Source: Streptomyces roseolilacinus
GTDB taxonomy: Bacteria; Actinomycetota; Actinomycetes; Streptomycetales; Streptomycetaceae
Length of the DNA stretch: 64,000 nucleotides
NCBI RefSeq assembly: GCF_014649335.1
Contig: NZ_BMSV01000009.1
Span: 217,680-281,679 of the forward strand
Direction: 5' to 3'
The notes beneath the pieces were generated by a model that was given only the letters and a program-made list of their open reading frames with translations, was not told the DNA's origin and ran no database searches. Shown here piece after piece: positions 1 to 7,956 of this stretch (within the stretch, counting starts at the first letter, position 1; the number at the start of each line of letters is the position of its first letter). The position numbers were made by a program, and so were the translations under genes.

Positions 1-1
1 G

Positions 2-646
2 CAGTACGCCAACGACGAGGGCGAGCTGGACTGGGAGAACAGCCCCGGCGTCAAGACCGCCTGGAAGCTCGCCGTCGACGCCGCCGGCAACGAGATCACC
101 GCCAAGCTGCGCCAGTTCGACGAGAAGGGCACCTGGAACGCCGGGTTCAAGAACTCCAAGTTCGCCACCGTCGCCTGCCCGTCCTGGATGACCGGCATCA
201 TCAAGGACCAGGCCGGGCCCGCCAACAAGGGCAAGTGGGACATCGCCGCCCCGCCCGTGGCCGGCAACTGGGGCGGTTCCTTCCTCGCCGTCCCGAAGGC
301 CGGCAAGCACGCCGAGGAGGCCGCCAAGCTGGCCGCCTGGCTGACCGCGCCCGAGCAGCACGCCAAGGTCTTCGGCGTCAACGGCAACATCCCCTCCACC
401 AAGGAGACCCTGGCCTCGCCGACCGTCCAGAACGCCAAGATCGACTACTTCGGCGACACCCCCGTCGGCAAGATCTACTCGTCGGCCGCGGCCGGGATCA
501 CCCCGGCGCCGGTCAGCCGCCACGACGGCCAGGTGAAGACCTTCATCACCGACAACGGCATCCTCGACATCGAGCAGCGCGGCACCTCGCCCGAGAAGGC
601 GTGGAGCAACGTGAAGAAGCTGATCGACGACAAGATCGCCCAGTAG
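2..646 (+). CDS. cebE: Cello-oligosaccharide ABC transporter solute-binding protein, C-terminal part (first copy)
   Basis: The last 214 residues of a periplasmic-type sugar-binding lipoprotein; the N-terminus lies outside the window. Family 1 binding-protein features are visible: a run of Trp/Phe-rich segments (NWGGSF, WLTAPEQ) and an IEQRG element near the end. It aligns almost without gaps to the C-terminus of the complete copy at 4635-5990. Followed by two permease genes and a GH1 beta-glucosidase, the order of the Streptomyces cebEFG-bglC system, which imports cellobiose and cellotriose. The cebE assignment rests on this context plus sequence character; another beta-glucoside ligand is possible. 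Confidence 0.85.
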   Translation, partial: QYANDEGELDWENSPGVKTAWKLAVDAAGNEITAKLRQFDEKGTWNAGFKNSKFATVACPSWMTGIIKDQAGPANKGKWDIAAPPVAGNWGGSFLAVPKAGKHAEEAAKLAAWLTAPEQHAKVFGVNGNIPSTKETLASPTVQNAKIDYFGDTPVGKIYSSAAAGITPAPVSRHDGQVKTFITDNGILDIEQRGTSPEKAWSNVKKLIDDKIAQ

Positions 647-1145
647 GCGGTCCGGCCCGGCCGCGCGGCGCCCGCCGCCGCCCGGCCGGGTCCGCGCGGG
701 GCGGGCGGGCCCGGCCCGCCGGGGCGGCCCGCCCGGTGCCTCCGGCGGGCCCGGCCCGCCACGGGCGCGGGCCGGGCGCACGGGGTCCGGCGCCGGGCCG
801 TACGGCCCGGCTCCCCGTACGGCCCCGCGCCACCCGCACCAGCCGCCCGTACCCGCCGCCCGCCCGTCACCCGTGCCGCACGACCGCGCCCGCACGACCG
901 CGTCCCCGCCGTACGGCCCGCCCGGCCCCGCGCCGGGCCCACGGCCCGCCGGGACCACCGCCCCGCGGCCGTACCCGGACGGGCCGGCCCGGCCACCGGA
1001 CCGCGGGCACCCGGCCACCGGACCCGGACCCACGGGCACCCGCCCGGCGCGAACCGGACCGGTGCGCGCCCGGGCGGCACCCCGGGGCGCCGGAGCGGTC
1101 CGGCAGCCTCCCCGACGTACGCACCGACCTGGAAGGACGCCCCTC
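647..1145. other. 499-bp extremely GC-rich gap inside the first ceb operon
   Basis: No convincing gene. The frame of the downstream permease stays open through much of it, but the Pro/Arg-rich translation is typical of noncoding high-GC DNA. It holds two copies of the near-palindrome GGCGGGCCCGGCCCGCC at 704-720 and 744-760, which could form hairpins and lower downstream expression relative to cebE. In the second cassette the equivalent genes overlap by 4 nt, so this spacer is specific to copy one. Confidence 0.6.
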
Positions 1146-2153
1146 GTGGCCACCTCCGTCCGGGCGGCGGCCGACGGCACACCGCCGCCCGCCCCGCCTC
1201 CGCCCCCCGCATCCCGGAAGACCACACCGCCCCCGGCGCGCACCGGCTGGCGCAGCAAGCTCTACCGCTGGGACCTCAAGGCGACCCCGTACGTGTTCGT
1301 CGCCCCGTTCTTCCTCTGCTTCGCGGCGTTCGGGCTGTTCCCGCTGATCTACACGGGCTGGCTCTCCCTGCACCGGGTGGAACTGGGCGGCGAGCCCGAG
1401 TGGCGGGGCTTCGACAACTACACCGCCCTGTGGGACAGCGACTTCTTCTGGAACGCGCTCGCCAACACCTTCACCATCGGCGTCATCTCCACCGTCCCGC
1501 AGCTCCTCATGGCGCTGGGCCTGGCGCACCTGCTCAACTACAAGCTGCGCGGCCGCGGTTTCCTCCGCGTCGCCGTCCTCGCCCCGTACGCCACCTCCAT
1601 CGCCGCCGCGACCCTCGTCTTCGCCCAGCTGTTCAACAGCGACTACGGGCTGATCAACACGGTGCTCGGCTGGGTCGGCTTCGAGCCGGTCAGCTGGGAG
1701 TCCTCCAAGTGGCCCGCGCAGATCGCCATCTCGGTGATCGTGACGTGGCGGTGGACCGGGTACAACGCGCTGATCTACCTCGCCGCGATGCAGGCCGTCC
1801 CGCAGGACCTGTACGAGGCGGCCTCGCTCGACGGGGCGTCGCGCTGGCGGCAGTTCGTCAGCGTCACCATCCCGTCCATCCGCCCCACGATCCTCTTCAC
1901 CATCGTCGTCTCGACCATCGGCGCGACCCAGCTGTTCGGTGAGCCGATGCTGTTCGGCGGCAGCCTGGGCGTCAGCGGCGGCAGCGGCAACCAGTTCCAG
2001 ACGCTGAGCCTGCTGATGTACGAGAAGGGCTGGGTGACCGGCGCGCTGGGGCAGGCCTCGGCGATCGCCTGGGTGATGCTGCTGCTCCTGCTGCTCATCG
2101 GCGGCCTCCGGCTGCTCGTCGCCCGCGTCAACCGCAGGAAGCTGGGGGCCTGA
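1146..2153 (+). CDS. cebF: Cello-oligosaccharide ABC transporter permease, first copy
   Basis: A 335-aa inner-membrane permease with six predicted helices, the first starting near residue 40 (YVFVAPFF). The cytoplasmic EAA loop reads EAASLDGASRWRQF, which docks to the shared ATPase (MsiK in Streptomyces, not in this window). GTG start chosen because GGAAGGA lies 7 nt upstream; an open frame continues further upstream but without a ribosome-binding site and with low-complexity sequence. Followed 3 nt later by cebG. Its paralogue is at 5987-6973. Confidence 0.9.
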   Translation: MATSVRAAADGTPPPAPPPPPASRKTTPPPARTGWRSKLYRWDLKATPYVFVAPFFLCFAAFGLFPLIYTGWLSLHRVELGGEPEWRGFDNYTALWDSDFFWNALANTFTIGVISTVPQLLMALGLAHLLNYKLRGRGFLRVAVLAPYATSIAAATLVFAQLFNSDYGLINTVLGWVGFEPVSWESSKWPAQIAISVIVTWRWTGYNALIYLAAMQAVPQDLYEAASLDGASRWRQFVSVTIPSIRPTILFTIVVSTIGATQLFGEPMLFGGSLGVSGGSGNQFQTLSLLMYEKGWVTGALGQASAIAWVMLLLLLLIGGLRLLVARVNRRKLGA

Positions 2154-2156
2154 TCC

Positions 2157-3005
2157 ATGAAGCTCAAGCAAACGGCCGGGCGGCAGCACCACGCCGGCCC
2201 CGTCACCTACGTCCTGCTGGGCCTGGCCGCCCTGGTCTCCCTCTTCCCGCTGTACTGGAACCTCGTCGCCGCGTCCCACACGGGCGAGCGGGTCGTCGAG
2301 GCGCCGGCGCCGCTGCTGCCCGGGCCGCGGCTGTTCGAGAACCTCACCTTCGCCTGGAACCAGGTCGACATGGGCGAGGCGCTGGTCAACACCACGATCG
2401 TGGCGGGGCTCGTGGCGGTGTCCACGGTGGTGTTCTCCACGCTCGCCGGGTTCGCCTTCGCCAAGCTGCCGTTCCGGGGCCGCAACGTCCTGCTCGCCCT
2501 GGTGGTGGCGACGATGACGATCCCGCCGCAGCTCAGCGTCATCCCGCTGTACCAGATCATCACCGACCTGGGCTGGGTGGACCAGCTGCAGTCGGTGGTG
2601 CTGCCGTCGCTGGTCGCCGCGTTCGGCGTGTTCTTCATGCGGCAGTACCTGCTGGAGGCGCTGCCGATCGAGCTGATCGAGGCGGCCCGCGTGGACGGCG
2701 CGCACAGCCTGCGGATCATCTGGCACGTGGTGTTCCCGGTGGCGCGGCCCGCGATGGCCGTGCTCGGCATGCTGATCTTCGTCCAGGCGTGGAACGACTT
2801 CTTCTGGCCGTTCATCGCCCTGACCCCGGACGGCAACCCGACCCTCCAGGTGGCGCTCGCCGGCCTGGGCTCCGGCAACCACACCATCAACCAGGCCATC
2901 GTGCTGACCGGCGCGCTGATCTCCACCGTTCCGCTGCTGCTGGTCTTCGCCCTGCTCGGCAAGCACATCGTGGGCGGCATCACCTCGGGCGCGGTCAAGA
3001 GCTGA
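2157..3005 (+). CDS. cebG: Cello-oligosaccharide ABC transporter permease, first copy
   Basis: A 282-aa MalG-type permease of the carbohydrate uptake family 1. Six hydrophobic segments and the EAA motif IEAARVDGAHSLRI are visible. It starts 3 nt after the cebF stop, so the pair is almost certainly co-translated and forms the transmembrane heterodimer. C-terminus ITSGAVKS is nearly the same as in the second copy (IMRGAVKG). Confidence 0.92.
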   Translation: MKLKQTAGRQHHAGPVTYVLLGLAALVSLFPLYWNLVAASHTGERVVEAPAPLLPGPRLFENLTFAWNQVDMGEALVNTTIVAGLVAVSTVVFSTLAGFAFAKLPFRGRNVLLALVVATMTIPPQLSVIPLYQIITDLGWVDQLQSVVLPSLVAAFGVFFMRQYLLEALPIELIEAARVDGAHSLRIIWHVVFPVARPAMAVLGMLIFVQAWNDFFWPFIALTPDGNPTLQVALAGLGSGNHTINQAIVLTGALISTVPLLLVFALLGKHIVGGITSGAVKS

Positions 3006-3067
3006 CGCGCCCGGGCGCCGCCCGCGCCGCTCCTCCCCCGTCTTCCACCACCCATTCCCCTCCGCGT

Positions 3068-3081
3068 TGGGAGCGCTCTCC
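3068..3081 (+). promoter_or_regulatory. CebR-type operator overlapping the bglC ribosome-binding site
   Basis: TGGGAGCGCTCTCC matches 12 of 14 positions of TGGGAGCGCTCCCA, the palindrome bound by the LacI-family cellobiose repressor CebR in Streptomyces. The GGGAG half-site is also the only Shine-Dalgarno-like sequence for the ATG at 3082, so repressor binding and ribosome loading use the same bases. The regulator itself is not in the window. Confidence 0.75.
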
Positions 3082-4527
3082 ATGACTGCGTCCGAAGCCC
3101 GGCCGCTCACCGCGACCCGCCAGTTCCCGCCCGGTTTCCTGTGGGGCTCCGCCACCGCCGCGTACCAGATCGAGGGTGCCGCGGCCGAGGACGGCCGCAC
3201 GCCCTCCATCTGGGACACCTTCTCCCACACGCCGGGCAAGGTGTTCGGCGGCCACACCGGTGACGTGGCGGTCGACCACTACCACCGGTTCCGCGACGAC
3301 GTCCGGCTGATGAAGGAGCTGGGCCTGACCGCGTACCGCTTCTCGGTGTCCTGGTCGCGGGTGCAGCCGACCGGGCGCGGCCCGGCCGTGCAGAAGGGCC
3401 TCGACTTCTACCGGGCCCTCGTCGACGAGCTGCTCGACGCGGGCATCCGGCCCGCGCTGACCCTGTACCACTGGGACCTGCCGCAGGAGCTGGAGGACGC
3501 GGGGGGCTGGCCGGAGCGCACCACCGCGGAGCGGTTCGGGGAGTACGCGGCGCTCGTCGGGAACGCGCTGGGCGACCGCGTCGACCGGTGGACCACGCTC
3601 AACGAGCCCTGGTGCAGCGCGTTCCTGGGGTACGCCTCCGGGGTGCACGCGCCGGGGCGCACCGACCCGGTCGCCGCGCTGCGCGCCGCCCACCACCTGA
3701 ACCTCGGCCACGGCCTGGCCGTGCAGGCGCTGCGCGCGGCCCTGCCGCCGCGCGCCGAGGTCGGCGTGTCGCTCAACCTGCACCAGGTCAGGCCGCTGAC
3801 GCAGGCACCGGGCGACGTGGACGCGGCGCGGCGGATCGACGCGGTCGGCAACCGCGTCTGGCTCGGCCCGATGCTCGACGGGGCGTACCCGGAGGACCTG
3901 GCGGCCGACACCGCGCGGCTGACGGACTGGTCCTTCGTGCGGCCCGGCGACACGGCGGCGGCGCACCAGCCGCTGGACTTCCTGGGCGTCAACTACTACA
4001 CGCCGACGCTGGTGTCGGCGGCCGGCGGCGCCCAGCCGGGGATGGCGGACGGCGGGCACGGCGGCGGCGCCTTCTCCCCGTGGCCGGCCGCGGAGGACGT
4101 GGTGTTCCACCAGCCGCCGGGCGCGCGGACCGCGATGGGCTGGTCGGTGGACGCGTCGGGCCTGTACGACCTGCTGATGCGGCTGGCGCGGGAGTACCCG
4201 GAGCTGCCGCTGTACATCACGGAGAACGGCGCGGCGTACGAGGACGTGGTCGGGCCGGACGGCGCGGTCCACGACCCGGAGCGCATCGCGTACGTCCACA
4301 GCCACCTGGAGGCGGTGCACCGGGCGGTGGAGAGCGGCGCGGACGTGCGCGGGTACTTCCTGTGGTCGCTGCTGGACAACTTCGAGTGGGCGTACGGGTA
4401 CGAGAAGCGGTTCGGCGCCGTCCACGTCGACTACGAGACGCAGGTGCGCACGCCGAAGGCGAGTGCGCACTGGTACGCGCGGGTGGCGCGCAGCGGTGAG
4501 CTGCCCGCGCCGGGCGGCACCGTGTGA
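3082..4527 (+). CDS. bglC: GH1 beta-glucosidase, first copy
   Basis: A 481-aa family 1 glycosidase without signal peptide, so it hydrolyses imported cellobiose or cellotriose in the cytoplasm. The acid/base motif TLNEPW and the nucleophile motif ITENGA are intact, as are the N-terminal FLWGSATAAYQIEG and C-terminal WSLLDNFEW segments. ATG at 3082 preferred over TTG at 3067 because GGGAG is 8 nt upstream. Last gene of cassette one; 107 nt separate it from the next cebE. Confidence 0.95.
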   Translation: MTASEARPLTATRQFPPGFLWGSATAAYQIEGAAAEDGRTPSIWDTFSHTPGKVFGGHTGDVAVDHYHRFRDDVRLMKELGLTAYRFSVSWSRVQPTGRGPAVQKGLDFYRALVDELLDAGIRPALTLYHWDLPQELEDAGGWPERTTAERFGEYAALVGNALGDRVDRWTTLNEPWCSAFLGYASGVHAPGRTDPVAALRAAHHLNLGHGLAVQALRAALPPRAEVGVSLNLHQVRPLTQAPGDVDAARRIDAVGNRVWLGPMLDGAYPEDLAADTARLTDWSFVRPGDTAAAHQPLDFLGVNYYTPTLVSAAGGAQPGMADGGHGGGAFSPWPAAEDVVFHQPPGARTAMGWSVDASGLYDLLMRLAREYPELPLYITENGAAYEDVVGPDGAVHDPERIAYVHSHLEAVHRAVESGADVRGYFLWSLLDNFEWAYGYEKRFGAVHVDYETQVRTPKASAHWYARVARSGELPAPGGTV

Positions 4528-4634
4528 CCCGGCCCGGCGGCGGGTGACACGCCCCGGCGGGAGCACGGCGGCGGCGCCCGGTACGTACAGAATCGTCCTT
4601 GTTCGTGGTGGAGGTTCCGTACCGGGAGGACGCG

Positions 4635-5990
4635 ATGCGCAGCCGCACCCGCGGGGCGGGGGCGCCCGACCGCCCCGGCCCCCGTCCCCGGCCCCGCCGG
4701 CCGCGCCGCGCCCGCCGCGCCCGTGCCGCCGCCCTGCTCGCGGGCGCCCTGCTCGCGGGGTGCTGCGCGGGCGGCGGTGGTGACGACGGGGCGGACGGCC
4801 GGATCCGGCTGACGGTCGGCGTCTTCGGGTCGTTCGGCTACGCGGAGGCCGGGCTGTACGACGCGTACACGCGGCTGCGTCCCGGCGTCGTCGTCGAGCA
4901 GACCTCGATCGCACGGAACGAGAACTACTACCCGCAGCTGCTCACCCACCTCGGCAGCGGCAGCGGCCTCGCCGACGTCCAGGCCGTCGAGGTGAACAAC
5001 ATCGCCGAGATCACCGCCACCCAGGCGGACCGGCTGGTGGAGCTGGGCACGGCCGAAGGCGTGCGGAAGGAGGACTTCCTGCCGTGGAAGTGGGCGCAGG
5101 GCACCACCCGGGACGGCCGCACGGTCGCCCTCGGCACGGACGTCGGGCCGCAGGCCGTCTGCTACCGCAAGGACCTGTTCGCCCGGGCCGGGCTGCCCAC
5201 GGACCGGGAGGAGGTGGGCCGGCTGTGGGCGGGCGACTGGCGGGCGTACCTGGCCGCCGGGCGGCGCTACCGGGCGAACGCCCCCGCCGGTACGGCCTTC
5301 GTGGACTCGGCGTCCGGGGTGATGGCCGCGATCACCGGGTCCAGCGCCCTGCGGTTCTACGGCGCGGACGGCACCGTCGTCTACCGGTCGAGCCCCGCCG
5401 TGCGGGAGGCGTGGTCGGTGGCGGCGGCGTTCGCGACGGGCGGGCTGACGGCGCGGCTCCAGCAGTTCACCCCCGCCTGGGACCAGGGCTTCGCGAACGG
5501 CACCTTCGCCACCGTGTCCTGCCCCGCGTGGATGCTCGGCTACATCCAGGACAAGGCGGGCCCCGCCGGGCGCGGCCGGTGGGACGTGGCGGCGGCGCCC
5601 CGGCCGGGCAACTGGGGCGGTTCGTTCCTGGTCGTCCCCCGGGCGGGCCGGCACCGGGCGGAGGCGGTGCGGCTCGCGGCCTGGCTGACGGCCCCCGCGC
5701 AGCAGGCGGTGCTGTTCGAGCGGCGCGGCAGCTTCCCCAGTGCGTCCGCCGCGTACGCCGGGCCGTCCGTCGCCGGGGCGCGCCACCCGTACTTCGGCGG
5801 GGCGCCGATCGGGGCGGTGTTCTCCCGTGCCGCCCGCGGCGTGCCGGTGACGATCCTCGGCCCGAAGGACCTGGTCATCGCCCAGAACCTGGCCGACGTG
5901 GGGATGCTCCAGGTGGAGCAGCGGGGCGAGCCGCCCGGGGACGCGTGGCGGTCGGCCGTGCGGACCATCGACAACGCCCTCGACCGGTGA
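4635..5990 (+). CDS. cebE: Cello-oligosaccharide-binding lipoprotein, second copy
   Basis: A 451-aa family 1 solute-binding protein. The N-terminus is Arg-rich, then hydrophobic, ending in the lipobox LLAGC at about residues 38-42, so it should be a membrane-tethered lipoprotein. ATG chosen by GGGAGGA 4 nt upstream. Its C-terminal half parallels the partial copy at 2-646 (shared ACPxWM, GNWGGSF and WLTAP). No CebR palindrome is visible in the 107-nt upstream gap, so it may depend on read-through from cassette one. Overlaps the next gene by 4 nt. Confidence 0.9.
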   Translation: MRSRTRGAGAPDRPGPRPRPRRPRRARRARAAALLAGALLAGCCAGGGGDDGADGRIRLTVGVFGSFGYAEAGLYDAYTRLRPGVVVEQTSIARNENYYPQLLTHLGSGSGLADVQAVEVNNIAEITATQADRLVELGTAEGVRKEDFLPWKWAQGTTRDGRTVALGTDVGPQAVCYRKDLFARAGLPTDREEVGRLWAGDWRAYLAAGRRYRANAPAGTAFVDSASGVMAAITGSSALRFYGADGTVVYRSSPAVREAWSVAAAFATGGLTARLQQFTPAWDQGFANGTFATVSCPAWMLGYIQDKAGPAGRGRWDVAAAPRPGNWGGSFLVVPRAGRHRAEAVRLAAWLTAPAQQAVLFERRGSFPSASAAYAGPSVAGARHPYFGGAPIGAVFSRAARGVPVTILGPKDLVIAQNLADVGMLQVEQRGEPPGDAWRSAVRTIDNALDR

Positions 5991-6973
5991 ACGCGCCCCC
6001 CGCGGCCGCCGCACCCGTGTCCGCGGGGGACCCGGCGGCGGGCGGTCCGGCCGCGCGGGGCTCCGGGCCGGACGGGCGGTGGACTCCGTACGCCTGCCTC
6101 GCGCCGTTCTTCGTCCTCTTCCTCGCCTTCGGGCTGTTCCCCCTGCTCTACACGGGCTGGGCGGCGCTGCACCGGGTCGAACTGACCTCCCCGACCCGCA
6201 TGGAGTGGGTGGGGCTGCGCAACTTCTCCCGGCTGGCCGTCGACGAGTTCTTCTGGAACGCGCTGCGCAACACGGTGACGATCGGGCTGCTGTCGACCGT
6301 GCCGCAGCTGCTGGCGGCCCTGGGCATCGCGCACCTGCTGCACCACCGGCTGCGCGGCTCGACGTTCTTCCGGGTCGTCGTCCTCACCCCGTACGCCACG
6401 TCCGTCGCCGCCGCGACGCTCGTCTTCGTGCTGCTGTTCGGCCGCGACCACGGGATGGTGAACTGGCTGCTGGGCCTCGCCGGGATCGACCCGGTCGACT
6501 GGCAGAACGGCCGCTGGTCGTCGCAGGTCGCGGTGTCGACGATCGTCGTCTGGCGGTGGACGGGCTACAACGCGCTGATCTACCTGGCGGCGCTCCAGTC
6601 CGTGCCGCCCGAGCTGTACGAGTCCGCGGAGCTGGACGGCGCGTCCCGGTGGCGGCAGTTCGTGCACGTCACGGTGCCCTCGCTGCGGCCGACGATCCTG
6701 TTCACCTGTGTCGTCGCCACGATCGGCGCGACCCAGCTGTTCGGGGAGCCGCTGCTGTTCAACGGCGGCGCGGGCGCGACCGGCGGCGCGGACCACCAGT
6801 TCCAGACGCTCGGCCTGTACCTGTACGAGCAGGGGTGGGTGAACTTCCACCTGGGCCGGGCCGCCGCCGTCGCGTGGACGATGTTCCTGCTGCTGGCGCT
6901 GCTCGCGCTGGCCGCGGGACTGGCCGTCCGCCTGTCGCGGGCCCGGTCGGCGGCGCGGGAAGGGGGCCGCTGA
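5987..6973 (+). CDS. cebF: Cello-oligosaccharide ABC transporter permease, second copy
   Basis: 328 aa; GTG start overlaps the cebE stop as GTGA, giving translational coupling. Long identical stretches with the copy at 1146-2153 (for example the segment around FFWNALRNT and the EAA loop ESAELDGASRWRQF). Six hydrophobic helices. The divergent Ala/Pro-rich N-terminal 35 residues are cytoplasmic. Confidence 0.9.
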   Translation: MNAPPAAAAPVSAGDPAAGGPAARGSGPDGRWTPYACLAPFFVLFLAFGLFPLLYTGWAALHRVELTSPTRMEWVGLRNFSRLAVDEFFWNALRNTVTIGLLSTVPQLLAALGIAHLLHHRLRGSTFFRVVVLTPYATSVAAATLVFVLLFGRDHGMVNWLLGLAGIDPVDWQNGRWSSQVAVSTIVVWRWTGYNALIYLAALQSVPPELYESAELDGASRWRQFVHVTVPSLRPTILFTCVVATIGATQLFGEPLLFNGGAGATGGADHQFQTLGLYLYEQGWVNFHLGRAAAVAWTMFLLLALLALAAGLAVRLSRARSAAREGGR

Positions 6974-6974
6974 C

Positions 6975-7895
6975 ATGCGCGTGCCACCCATGCCCCGTAC
7001 CCGGCCGGGCCGCTCCCGCCCGCACACGGGCCGCCCCCGTCCGCACACGGGCCGCCCCCGTCCGTACGGGGGCCGTCCCCGGCGGGGCGGGGCGCTCACC
7101 TACGCGGTCCTGGCCTGCGTCACCGCCGTGTCGCTGTTCCCGCTGCTGTGGACGGCGGTCGCCGCGTCCAGCGACACCACCCGGCTCGCCCGGACGCCGC
7201 CGCCCCTCTGGTTCGACGGCCACCTCGCCGGCAACCTCTCCACCGCCTGGGCCGACGCCGACCTGGGCGCCGCGCTGTGCAACACGGCGTTCGTCGCCGG
7301 GACCGTCGCCGCCGGGACCGTGCTGTTCTCCACCCTCGCCGGTTTCGCCTTCGCCAAGCTGCGGTTCCGGGGCCGCCGGGCGCTGCTGCTGGTGGTGGTC
7401 GGCGCGATGGCGGTGCCGCCGCAGCTGTCGGCCGTCCCGCTGTACCTGCTGGTCGCGCGGCTCGGCTGGGCCGACCGGCTCCAGGCGGTGATCCTGCCGG
7501 CCCTGGTGAGCGCCTTCGGGGTGTTCTTCATGCGGCAGTACCTGCTCGGCGCGCTGCCCGGCGAACTGGTCGAGGCCGCCCGCGTCGACGGCGCCGGCGC
7601 GGGGCGGATCGTGTGGCACGTCGTCTTCCCGGCGGCGCGGCCCGCCATGGCGGTCCTGGCGATGCTCACGTTCGTCATGGCGTGGAACGACTTCCTCTGG
7701 CCCGTCATCGCGCTCACCCAGAGCGGCAACCCGACCGTGCAGGTCGCCCTCACCGGCCTGGGCCGCGGCTACGTCCCCGACCAGGCCGTGATCATGGCGG
7801 GCGCCCTGCTGGGCACCCTCCCGCTCCTCCTCGTCTTCGTCGTCTTCGGCCGGCAGATCGTCGGCGGCATCATGCGGGGCGCCGTCAAGGGCTGA
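6975..7895 (+). CDS. cebG: Cello-oligosaccharide ABC transporter permease, second copy
   Basis: 306 aa, starting 1 nt after the previous stop. The membrane core matches the copy at 2157-3005, but the N-terminus carries an extra Arg/Pro-rich extension with near-repeats of RPHTGRP, encoded by 21-bp tandem repeats at 7021-7062. The EAA loop is VEAARVDGAGAGRI. The alternative ATG at 6990 would remove only part of the extension. Confidence 0.9.
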   Translation: MRVPPMPRTRPGRSRPHTGRPRPHTGRPRPYGGRPRRGGALTYAVLACVTAVSLFPLLWTAVAASSDTTRLARTPPPLWFDGHLAGNLSTAWADADLGAALCNTAFVAGTVAAGTVLFSTLAGFAFAKLRFRGRRALLLVVVGAMAVPPQLSAVPLYLLVARLGWADRLQAVILPALVSAFGVFFMRQYLLGALPGELVEAARVDGAGAGRIVWHVVFPAARPAMAVLAMLTFVMAWNDFLWPVIALTQSGNPTVQVALTGLGRGYVPDQAVIMAGALLGTLPLLLVFVVFGRQIVGGIMRGAVKG

Positions 7896-7942
7896 CACCC
7901 GCGCCGGCGCGCCCCCTCCACCCGTACCCCGTCCCGACCCGT

Positions 7943-7956
7943 TGGGAGACCTCCCT
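7943..7956 (+). promoter_or_regulatory. Degenerate CebR-type operator at the second bglC start
   Basis: TGGGAGACCTCCCT keeps perfect GGGAG/CTCCC arms around an AC centre and matches 11 of 14 positions of the CebR palindrome. It contains the ribosome-binding site and its last base is the first base of the TTG start. Position relative to the gene is equivalent to the site at 3068-3081. Confidence 0.6.

Noticed and set aside
867..3257. 796-aa open frame on the minus strand
   Set aside because: Antisense shadow of the cebF/cebG genes; Arg/Gln/Asp-rich low-complexity translation without any motif, typical of high-GC DNA.
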